Shown: one piece after another, positions 16,313 to 22,704 of the stretch
How positions within the stretch are numbered: position 1 is the first letter of the stretch
Layout: each line of letters starts with the position of its first letter
NCBI GenBank assembly: GCA_021604825.1
Contig: BQJS01000062.1
Coordinates: 1-22,704, forward strand
Reading direction: 5' to 3'
Length of the DNA: 22,704 bases
Source of the DNA: Phycisphaerae bacterium
GTDB lineage: Bacteria; Planctomycetota; Phycisphaerae; UBA1845
Made by a program: the position numbers and the translations under genes
The notes under the pieces: generated by a model
Databases searched by the model: none
Told to the model about the DNA's origin: nothing
Seen by the model: only the letters and a program-made list of their open reading frames with translations

Positions 16313-16329
16313 ATTACGTTCCCGCACTT

Positions 16330-17076
16330 ATGCAGACTCGACGCATCAAACGATTATTGGAAGCCGACCGATTGTTTGGCATGACGAGCGTGCCGAAACC
16401 TTCGGCGCTGCGCGATGTGGTTGACGGTGGCGCGGCAGGGGTTGGCGTTTCGTCGGTTGGCGTGGTTTCAGTTGAATCGAAACGCACTCAGCTTGACGTG
16501 CTTGATCGCGAACAGGTGAAGGGTTGCGAGAAGTGTCGCCTTTGCGAGGGGCGGACGAATACGGTGTTTGGCGATGGCGACGCCGATGCACGGTTAATGT
16601 TCATCGGTGAGGGGCCGGGCTTTGATGAAGACAAGCAGGGTATTCCGTTTGTCGGGCGGGCTGGCCAACTGCTTAACAAGATGATCGTGGCGATGGGGTT
16701 GCAGCGCGAGCAGGTTTACATTTGCAACATCGTCAAATGTCGCCCGCCGAACAACCGCGACCCAGCGGCTGACGAGGTGTTCGCGTGTACGCCGTATCTG
16801 CATGAGCAAGTGAAGATTATCGAGCCCGAGGTGATCGTGGCGCTGGGTGCTCCTGCGTCGAAGATGTTGCTCGATACGCAATCTGGGATCGGCAAGTTGC
16901 GCGGGCGGTTCCACGATTATCATTACACGAATCTGTCCGGCGAGACGGCGAGCATTTCGTTGATGCCGACATATCACCCGGCGTATCTGCTGCGAAGCCC
17001 GCACGAGAAGAAGAAGACGTGGGATGATTTGCAGATGGTGATGAAACTGCTGGGGCTGTCGCGTCCGCAGCGATGA
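16330..17076 (+). CDS. Uracil-DNA glycosylase, family 4 (iron-sulfur type)
   Basis: This encodes 248 residues. It removes uracil from DNA to start base excision repair. Residues 66-75 ([10 protein letters not shown]) and 137-153 ([10 protein letters not shown], then C153) supply the four Cys of the [4Fe-4S] cluster as C66, C69, C137 and C153; the 16-residue gap between the last two fits the family. Motif 1 is [20 protein letters not shown] (93-112) and motif 2 is [11 protein letters not shown] (214-224). About 55 residues precede the first Cys: a basic helix ([14 protein letters not shown]) and a low-complexity Gly/Val/Ser linker, which the short thermophilic members lack. No Shine-Dalgarno sequence is visible before the ATG, and the E/F repeat hairpin lies just upstream. 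Confidence 0.92.
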   Translation: MQTRRIKRLLEADRLFGMTSVPKPSALRDVVDGGAAGVGVSSVGVVSVESKRTQLDVLDREQVKGCEKCRLCEGRTNTVFGDGDADARLMFIGEGPGFDEDKQGIPFVGRAGQLLNKMIVAMGLQREQVYICNIVKCRPPNNRDPAADEVFACTPYLHEQVKIIEPEVIVALGAPASKMLLDTQSGIGKLRGRFHDYHYTNLSGETASISLMPTYHPAYLLRSPHEKKKTWDDLQMVMKLLGLSRPQR

Positions 17077-17095
17077 TGGCGATTTGATTTCATAA

Positions 17096-17123
17096 TTGAT
17101 TCAGCGGCGATCCTGCTTACAAT
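17096..17123 (+). promoter_or_regulatory. Candidate promoter of the AGCS symporter gene
   Basis: TTGATT (17096-17101, 4 of 6) and TACAAT (17118-17123, 5 of 6) are separated by 16 bp. Transcription would start near 17130 and give a leader of about 50 nt. Prediction is from pattern only. Confidence 0.4.
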
Positions 17124-17179
17124 CGGCACCCATTCCTCCACTTTGCACAAATAAACGCGACCGGTAGACGGAGACGCAC

Positions 17180-19045
17180 ATGCATTTTTTGACCGATATC
17201 GAAGGCTTGTCAGAAGCCGCAGTCAAGTTCGGGGATTTGATCTGGGGCATGCCGCTGTTTTTGCTCTTGCTCGGTTGCGGCATCTTGTTTTCGGTGTTGA
17301 CGAAGTTTGTCCAGTTCCGTGTGCTGACACACGGTATCGCGGTTATTCGCGGCAAGTATGACAAGCCCGATGACGCAGGGCAGATCAACCACTTCCAGGC
17401 ATTGTGTGCGGCGCTGAGTGCGACGATCGGCTTGGGGAATATCGCGGGTGTGGCGACGGCGGTCACGCTTGGCGGGCCGGGTGCGATCTTCTGGATGTGG
17501 ATTGTTGGTTTCTTCGGAATGGCGATCAAATTCTTCGAATGCGGGCTCGCGACGATGTTCCGCGATGAGAAGGACGTGCCGGATCCAGGTGCGCCGGCAT
17601 TGGTTGATGATGACATCGAAGACCATCAGTTGGATTACTCCGACCAACCGCATTCAAAGTCCACGTCCAAACCGGCTTCACGCGGCGAGGTTTCGGGCGG
17701 TCCGATGTGGTACGTGCAAAAGGGCTTGGCTGAACCGGCGAAAGAACGCGGCAGCCATGGTTTGTACGTGCTGTTTCGCGGGTTGGCGATCTTGTTCGCA
17801 GCCGTCACGTTTGTGGCTTCGTTCGGCGGTGGAAACAGCTACCAATCGTGGAACGTCGCCGAGTTGATGGAAACGCAGTGGCAGATTCCCCGTTATTTGA
17901 CCGGGGCGGTGACGGCGATTTTGGTTTCGCTCGTCATTATTGGTGGCATCAAGCGCATCGGTGCGGTGGCGGGTCGTCTCGTTCCGATGATGTGCGTGAT
18001 CTACGTCTTGGGAGCGTTGTATATCATCGGGTCGAACTTTGCTGATGTGCCCGCGATGCTGTCGTTGATCGTCAAGAGCGCGTTTGGATTGGCACCGGCT
18101 GGCGGGGCGTTTGTGGGTTCGACGGTTGCGATTGCTTTTCAACAGGGTTTGCGTCGGGCACTCTTTAGTAACGAAGCGGGGCAAGGAAGCGCCGCAATCG
18201 CGCACGCAGCCGCGAAGACCGACGAGCCAATTCGTGAAGGTGTGGTCGCGGGGATTGGCCCGTTCATCGACACGATCCTCATCTGCACGATGACGGCGTT
18301 GGTGATCATGTTTAGCGGCGTATACAACCGGCCCGAAGTTGGCGTGGTTCGTGCGGTCGATGGGAACAACATTTACGTGACGGTTAATGCTGATGTCCCG
18401 GAGAAACTCGAACGCGTCTATCGGTCCGAGATTCGCGAAGAAGGAAAAACGCGCAAGGGCAAGGAACTCAATATCTGGATGGGCAAGGAGCACGTGCAAG
18501 GTCGCGAACCCAAGCGAGCCAGTGCCGACATTCACGCAGTTGGTGAGGCGGCCAGTGATAATTGGTTGGGGGCGACGGAGATTGTTCTTTCGGCCAGTGA
18601 AGACACGTTGGAGTTGCCGGACGGAATGGACGTGTCGGAGATTGTGCCCGGTCTGCCGGTTCATTTGAAGTTGGACGGATCGAGCATGACGCGGGCGGCA
18701 TTCGATACGGGGATTTTCGGTTTCGGCAAATGGATGGTGACGATGGGCGTGCTACTGTTCGCTTTCAGCACGATGATCAGTTGGAGCTACTACGGTGAGA
18801 AGGGGGCGGAATTCCTCTTTGGGCGCGGGTTTGTCTTGCCGTACAAGTTCATGTTTGTGACGGTGATATTCTTGGGCTGCGTGGTTCAGGAATTCAAGAT
18901 TGTTTACAACATGGGCGATGCGCTGGCAGGGGCGATGGTGTTTGTGAATTTGCCGGCTGTTTTGCTGCTGATGCCGAAGTATTTGCGGGCCGCCCGGAGC
19001 TATTTTGATCGTCTCGATCGGGGCGAGATGCATCGGAATCCTTAA
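17180..19045 (+). CDS. AGCS-family sodium:alanine/glycine symporter with two insertions
   Basis: This encodes 621 residues from an ATG with GGAG 6 nt upstream. The family moves alanine or glycine into the cell with sodium. Signatures are SATIGLGNIAGVATA followed by GGPGAIFWMW (about 74-100), SGGPMWYV (about 172), RALFSNEAGQGSA (about 330) and SWSYYGEKG near the end, with about 10-11 hydrophobic segments. Usual members are about 450-540 residues. The extra length comes from an acidic, Ser/Pro-rich insertion of about 40 residues (127-170) before SGGPMWYV and one of about 125 residues (383-508) between two membrane segments, which is soluble, charged and beta-like. The frame is continuous across both, so they are real parts of the protein. 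The amino-acid substrate cannot be told from the sequence. Confidence 0.93.
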   Translation: MHFLTDIEGLSEAAVKFGDLIWGMPLFLLLLGCGILFSVLTKFVQFRVLTHGIAVIRGKYDKPDDAGQINHFQALCAALSATIGLGNIAGVATAVTLGGPGAIFWMWIVGFFGMAIKFFECGLATMFRDEKDVPDPGAPALVDDDIEDHQLDYSDQPHSKSTSKPASRGEVSGGPMWYVQKGLAEPAKERGSHGLYVLFRGLAILFAAVTFVASFGGGNSYQSWNVAELMETQWQIPRYLTGAVTAILVSLVIIGGIKRIGAVAGRLVPMMCVIYVLGALYIIGSNFADVPAMLSLIVKSAFGLAPAGGAFVGSTVAIAFQQGLRRALFSNEAGQGSAAIAHAAAKTDEPIREGVVAGIGPFIDTILICTMTALVIMFSGVYNRPEVGVVRAVDGNNIYVTVNADVPEKLERVYRSEIREEGKTRKGKELNIWMGKEHVQGREPKRASADIHAVGEAASDNWLGATEIVLSASEDTLELPDGMDVSEIVPGLPVHLKLDGSSMTRAAFDTGIFGFGKWMVTMGVLLFAFSTMISWSYYGEKGAEFLFGRGFVLPYKFMFVTVIFLGCVVQEFKIVYNMGDALAGAMVFVNLPAVLLLMPKYLRAARSYFDRLDRGEMHRNP

Positions 19046-19126
19046 CCGGTGTGTGAAGTCGTTGTTGACGGTTTGCGGTGGACGTGACAAATGCGGCGAA
19101 TTAGTCGCTTGGCGGCGTGTGAATTG

Positions 19127-19155
19127 TTGACGCCACCGGTGCATCGACCTATTCT
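19127..19155 (+). promoter_or_regulatory. Candidate promoter of the following lipoprotein gene
   Basis: TTGACG (19127-19132, 5 of 6) and TATTCT (19150-19155, 4 of 6) are separated by 17 bp. Transcription would start near 19162, about 31 nt before ATG 19193. It lies downstream of an earlier possible ATG at 19091 and supports the later start. Prediction only. Confidence 0.4.
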
Positions 19156-19192
19156 CGTGTGCGTACCGCTGTGGGATTCGGAGAACGTCTCG

Positions 19193-20176
19193 ATGTTGAC
19201 ACGAATGATGACTTTGTTGGTGATGTGTGCGTTGGTGGGCGCTTGCGGATGTCGCGAGCAGGAACCGACGCCACGGTATAACCGCAACATGTCCACGTCG
19301 GAGGGTGGCCGTCAGTTGTTGCCCATCGCCCGCACGGTGGCTGGCTCGCGCGACGCGACGATTTTGAACAATGCCCGAGCGACGATCATCCGCCGCGACG
19401 AAATGGACACGCCCGAAGCGGCTGAAATGGTTCAAGGTTCGCCGAAAGAGGAGCCGGAAGATCTGACGACAGCCGACACGCCGGGAGAAGCGTTGAGCAA
19501 CGTCGGTAAAGCATTCCTCGGAAACCTGATGGGCAAGACGATTCCTCCAGTCGGAGGTACAGATAGTTCCAATGGCGACGCGGCGACAACAGATTCTGGT
19601 GGATCCGGAGGTGGGGCTGGAGATTCGGCAGGTGCGGGTGAAACGGAATTGCAGACTGTACTCGCGGAATACTCAACGGAGTTAGCCGCACGTCACTACA
19701 CGAAATTGTCGTCGTTTTTCTCAAGCAGTCTGAAATCGGAAGCTGGCCGCTACTACGATACGCTGGACGAAATGAACACGAGTTTGTCTTCATTGCTCGC
19801 GGCGTACGAAAAAAGCACACCCGGCGTCAAAGCCAAGTTCGAGCAGAAGTTGTCGCAGACCGCAGCGCACACTGTCAATGGCGTTGACATCAAGGCAGAC
19901 GGTAACGGTCAAACCGGCGCGGCGGTGACGTTGGCGAAGTCAGACGGTACGTCGCTCGCTATGGCAATGGTTCACGAAGATGGAAGTTGGCGAATTGTGA
20001 GTTCTGTATTTGCAGATTCAAGCAAACTGTCAACGCTAATGAGCGAATTGGTCGCGCATATCGAGTCACTTGATGATGAAGTGGATGATCTTACGGGTGG
20101 CGGAACCGCGGACAGTTCCAAGCTGGATAAGTTGATCGATGATGCGATTGAATACCTCACCGCCATGCCCAATTAG
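19193..20176 (+). CDS. Putative lipoprotein of unknown function
   Basis: This encodes 327 residues. ATG 19193 is chosen because GGAG lies 9 nt upstream and it begins a short basic and hydrophobic segment ending in ALVGAC (lipobox, Cys 18). The frame is open back to an ATG at 19091, but that would bury the signal. The layout is: a signal (1-17), a charged linker with many Glu and Pro, a Gly/Ser-rich stretch (about residues 122-145), then a helical and mixed domain starting TELQTVLAEYSTELAARHY and containing the strand-like MVHEDGSWRIVSS. That last part recalls small NTF2-like or nuclear-transport-like folds, but the resemblance is weak. It is probably anchored in the periplasm. It may be transcribed together with the next gene, which starts 41 nt later. 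Confidence 0.7.
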   Translation: MLTRMMTLLVMCALVGACGCREQEPTPRYNRNMSTSEGGRQLLPIARTVAGSRDATILNNARATIIRRDEMDTPEAAEMVQGSPKEEPEDLTTADTPGEALSNVGKAFLGNLMGKTIPPVGGTDSSNGDAATTDSGGSGGGAGDSAGAGETELQTVLAEYSTELAARHYTKLSSFFSSSLKSEAGRYYDTLDEMNTSLSSLLAAYEKSTPGVKAKFEQKLSQTAAHTVNGVDIKADGNGQTGAAVTLAKSDGTSLAMAMVHEDGSWRIVSSVFADSSKLSTLMSELVAHIESLDDEVDDLTGGGTADSSKLDKLIDDAIEYLTAMPN

Positions 20177-20217
20177 ACAGCGTTCAATATGGCGCTAAGC
20201 AATCTCGACGGAGCATA

Positions 20218-20817
20218 ATGGCCACCGATTGTCTTCCCGCCAAGAGCCTCGTTGAGGCTTCCTTATACTTCCTGGTGACGCCATGCCCTGTTTGTCAATC
20301 GGATCGGCTTGATCCGCAAGACGCGGCGGCGGGCGAGGATTCCAACACGGTTGAAATCGTTGGCGTTTGTCGCAATTGCGGCGGGTCCGAGTCGTACCAA
20401 TTCTCCGTCGAACATGTTCCGCCAACGAAAGACCGACACGACCCCATCTCGGGAACGCACGCAATCAATTTGGGACCGGCGCGTTCGCGGCTGATCGATC
20501 TTGTGCAGTGGGTCACTTTGTATGAAATCCTGTTGGAGAAGGTCAAGTCCGAACCGATTGCTGCCGAGGCGCGGTGGCTCAGGATTCGTGCGGGCCAGTG
20601 TCTCGATGAGGCGATCAAGTTTTTTGAAGGCGGTGCGGAATCACCTTCAGTGGATGCGACTTTCGTTGCGTCGAGCCAAAAGAAGGTGATCGAACACGCT
20701 GATCGATACACCCGTTCGCGTTTGACCAATTTGCGCAATCAGCTACCAGCCGAGAACGCCTTCAAAGAGGCACAGTCGGACGTCGAACCGCGACGACCTT
20801 GGTGGAAGTTTTGGTAA
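20218..20817 (+). CDS. Zinc-ribbon protein of unknown function
   Basis: This encodes 199 residues. GGAG lies 4 nt before the ATG, a rather short spacing. Residues 22-25 (PCPVC) and about 51-54 (CRNC) form two CxxC knuckles about 26 residues apart, a probable zinc ribbon. The rest is helical and charged (WVTLYEILLEKVKSEP, AARWLRIRAGQCLDEAI-like pattern) and ends in the basic-aromatic tail PRRPWWKFW. There is no signal peptide, so it is cytoplasmic or associated with the membrane through its tail. I recognise no named family. Its TAA stop overlaps the Shine-Dalgarno sequence of the next gene (AAGGA at 20816-20820), so the two genes are very likely co-transcribed. Confidence 0.75.
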   Translation: MATDCLPAKSLVEASLYFLVTPCPVCQSDRLDPQDAAAGEDSNTVEIVGVCRNCGGSESYQFSVEHVPPTKDRHDPISGTHAINLGPARSRLIDLVQWVTLYEILLEKVKSEPIAAEARWLRIRAGQCLDEAIKFFEGGAESPSVDATFVASSQKKVIEHADRYTRSRLTNLRNQLPAENAFKEAQSDVEPRRPWWKFW

Positions 20818-20827
20818 GGAATAAAAC

Positions 20828-22447
20828 ATGACGCAATCCGCTCCGACCGATACACGTACCGCGAACTTTCAACCTGTTGACCGAAGGACCAACGTTGTAG
20901 CTGTCCTGGTCGGAGCACTGCTGCTGATGCTCTCGCAGAGCGGATGCCTGGCACCGGGCACGTTGAAGCCCTACGCAACAGACAATGGCGCGAATGTAAA
21001 AGGGGCAAGTGGGCTCGCGGGCATTCAAACACGGCTTCGGAGGATGGTGCCTGGTGACGTTCGCGACGATTTGTATTTCGCGATGCAGGGGCGGCCTTAC
21101 GACCGTGCAACTCTGGCGATCGCACTCAAAACGAGTCAAACGCTTGCCGACGATTTGAAAATGCGTCAGCACGATGCAGGGCAGGTGACCGAACAATCGC
21201 GCCGCCGGTCAATAGCGTGGCTTGAAGCGTCGATTGGGCGCGTGGGTCAGATGGAAAAACCCCTCCCGCCCTCGTTGATTTCGACGAATTGGAATCAATG
21301 GCTTGCCGACCCCAAGAATGATTCAAGCCAACCTGCGTCGATCTTTGCTTTCGTCGATCGCGTTCGTACCGATGGCAGCCGATCACGCTTTGGCGGCTTC
21401 GATCTGATCATCTCGACTGGGCAACCCGTTTATCCCGTGGTGTCCGGAGCCGGAGGGTTGGCCGCCGACGGCGCGTCGCTTCAACAATACGCGACGGCGC
21501 TGGACATCGGTTTGATCCTATTCGGTGGCGGCGGAGCGCAATTGGCTTCAGCCGGCGCATCGAACACTCGGGCGATGAGTTTGCGAGACGCGATGACGCG
21601 TTCTTCGGGGGCAGGCGCGATCACCGATGCCGCTGACGGTGAAACATGGGGTGCGATGATCGCGCGGCGGGCGCTGGTTCGCGGCGCTTCGATGCAACCG
21701 ACTTATCACGCGATCGGTATCACAACGCCTACCGGTGAGCGGCACTCGTTGGCCAAGCGTGCCCGAGCCGCAATGTGGGTGCAGGCGATTGATGGTCAGC
21801 GGTTGGGTTTGGTCGAAGGCTGGCGCGACGCGCGGATCGGTGGCGGAACCGCATTTCCTTCGCGATTGACTGACCCCGACTGGCTCGAAGCCGTCGCCCA
21901 TACTGCGATGGAAATCAGACAGCATACGGGGCAATTGGAGCCATTTCGATACCAACGCAAGATGGCCGTCCTTGCCGACGCCAGCGCCATCGACCCGCGA
22001 AATCCGAACACGTGGTCGGCTGCCTTTGTCGAATTGGCCGATGCGTTGGTAGATTGGCAGATTCCATTTGATGTCGTCGCTACCAACAAGAGTGGGGCGA
22101 ATGCGACGTACGAATACAAGATGCGGTTCAAATCTGGCGCGGACTTTTCGCCCATCGGCGCGGCTCAAGAGGCGTCCAAATTGTTGAGCAAGCGAGCCCC
22201 CGAACTGCGCGAGGTCATTTTTTCAGAATCGGGCGAAAATCCAGCGAAGCGGCTTTACGTTCGGCAGTCAGCCGACGGTCGGCGAATTGCGGTCGTAAAT
22301 CTGAGCGACGAGCCGCGAAACCTCAAGATGCTTACATCTGCGGGCAAGACGGTGTCAGCCGCATACGTCGATCAATTGACAGGCGAGACTCAGCGTCGCC
22401 GCTTGTCGCTGGAGTCATATGGAGTTCGTATTCTCAAGCGGAAATAA
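20828..22447 (+). CDS. Lipoprotein with weak glycoside-hydrolase resemblance
   Basis: This encodes 539 residues; AAGGA lies 7 nt before the ATG. Residues about 22-40 are hydrophobic and end in LSQSGC, a good lipobox, after an unusually long hydrophilic N-terminus. The middle (about 70-375) has mixed alpha/beta character. Residues about 385-425, AVLADASAIDPRNPNTW followed by FVELADALVDWQIPFDVVAT, recall the amidotransferase-like domain of trimeric beta-galactosidases. The C-terminus (RIAVVNLSDEPRNLKML, then LSLESYGVRILKRK) resembles the small beta domain that closes many glycoside hydrolases. No catalytic Glu pair is obvious, so it may be a non-catalytic relative. Function is uncertain. It is the third gene of a likely operon with the zinc-ribbon protein. 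Confidence 0.65.
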   Translation: MTQSAPTDTRTANFQPVDRRTNVVAVLVGALLLMLSQSGCLAPGTLKPYATDNGANVKGASGLAGIQTRLRRMVPGDVRDDLYFAMQGRPYDRATLAIALKTSQTLADDLKMRQHDAGQVTEQSRRRSIAWLEASIGRVGQMEKPLPPSLISTNWNQWLADPKNDSSQPASIFAFVDRVRTDGSRSRFGGFDLIISTGQPVYPVVSGAGGLAADGASLQQYATALDIGLILFGGGGAQLASAGASNTRAMSLRDAMTRSSGAGAITDAADGETWGAMIARRALVRGASMQPTYHAIGITTPTGERHSLAKRARAAMWVQAIDGQRLGLVEGWRDARIGGGTAFPSRLTDPDWLEAVAHTAMEIRQHTGQLEPFRYQRKMAVLADASAIDPRNPNTWSAAFVELADALVDWQIPFDVVATNKSGANATYEYKMRFKSGADFSPIGAAQEASKLLSKRAPELREVIFSESGENPAKRLYVRQSADGRRIAVVNLSDEPRNLKMLTSAGKTVSAAYVDQLTGETQRRRLSLESYGVRILKRK

Positions 22448-22540
22448 CCACCCGTAAGCCAGTGTCCTGTGCGCCGGTCGATTGGGGCTTGGTGGGGCAT
22501 CGATTCTCGCATCATTTTGGCCAAATCGTCGCGGCTCAGA

Positions 22541-22568
22541 TTGACATTTTGGTAGTCTGCCGCATGAT
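22541..22568 (+). promoter_or_regulatory. Candidate promoter of lpxD
   Basis: TTGACA (22541-22546, perfect) and CATGAT (22563-22568, 4 of 6) are separated by 16 bp. Transcription would start near 22575 and leave a leader of about 35 nt with GGAG before the GTG start. Prediction only. Confidence 0.45.
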
Positions 22569-22609
22569 TAGGCTTTATCCGAAACTTTTGACTGGAGTGG
22601 GACTGTACT

Positions 22610-22704
22610 GTGCAGACGCTGACGCTGGGAGATCTTTCTAAGTATCTGTCCGAACAGGGCTTGGCCAACGAGATTCGAGGTGACAGCGACCGGGTCATCA
22701 CCGG
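22610..22704 (+). CDS. lpxD: UDP-3-O-acylglucosamine N-acyltransferase LpxD (N-terminal part)
   Basis: The first 31 codons are present and the gene runs off the window. The start is GTG, after an in-frame TGA (22589) and with GGAG about 12 nt upstream. The N-terminus reads MQTLTLGDLSKYLSEQ and continues to EIRGDSDRVITG. This is the usual opening of LpxD: a TLxELAxxL helix, then a strand ending in GDxDxxITG. LpxD adds the second acyl chain during lipid A synthesis in the cytoplasm. Its presence suggests an outer membrane with lipid A. The short length limits certainty. Confidence 0.75.
   Translation, partial: MQTLTLGDLSKYLSEQGLANEIRGDSDRVIT

Noticed and set aside
19091..19192. Longer start (ATG 19091) for the lipoprotein gene
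   Set aside because: A better Shine-Dalgarno sequence and the lipoprotein signal both point to ATG 19193, and a candidate promoter lies between the two starts.

Overview
The window looks like chromosomal DNA from a member of the Planctomycetota, perhaps Phycisphaerae or a related class. The signs are a very large secreted multi-module protein ending in thrombospondin-3 and dockerin-like EF-hand motifs, several lipoproteins without recognisable families, a PurL with PurS-like domains fused at its N-terminus, frequent TTG/GTG starts, and lpxD (an outer-membrane lipid A gene). The phylum call is inference from architecture, not a database match.

Layout. 1-7551: the last codons of a dockerin-like protein, then a secreted TPR protein and a 1,879-residue mosaic purple-acid-phosphatase-like protein whose genes overlap, then a small lipoprotein gene; the first three appear to form one operon. 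7552-8664: an intergenic stretch with a candidate promoter, and a lipoprotein with a complete metzincin zinc-protease motif. 8832-12525: purL and purQ overlapping by 8 nt, for de novo purine synthesis. 12550-14301: an NhaC-type antiporter whose last 120 or so codons change abruptly in codon usage. 14297-16312: an accessory pocket with six copies of a short palindromic repeat in three inverted pairs, a small orphan gene, a frameshifted orphan gene on the minus strand, and an alpha/beta hydrolase gene on the minus strand with a candidate leaderless promoter. 16330-19045: a family 4 (iron-sulfur) uracil-DNA glycosylase and an AGCS sodium:amino-acid symporter with two unusual insertions. 19193-22447: a lipoprotein, a zinc-ribbon protein and a lipoprotein with faint glycoside-hydrolase resemblance. 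22610-end: the start of lpxD.

The genes do not form one pathway. The strongest novelty candidates are: (1) the REPIN-like repeat family, with a gene lying between one pair of copies and a frameshifted gene next to it; (2) the codon-usage break inside the antiporter gene, which ends at the first of these repeats; (3) the secreted TPR plus mosaic phosphatase pair; (4) the intermediate PurS-PurS-PurL fusion with a separate PurQ. No CRISPR array, rRNA, tRNA, recognisable transposase or phage gene was seen.
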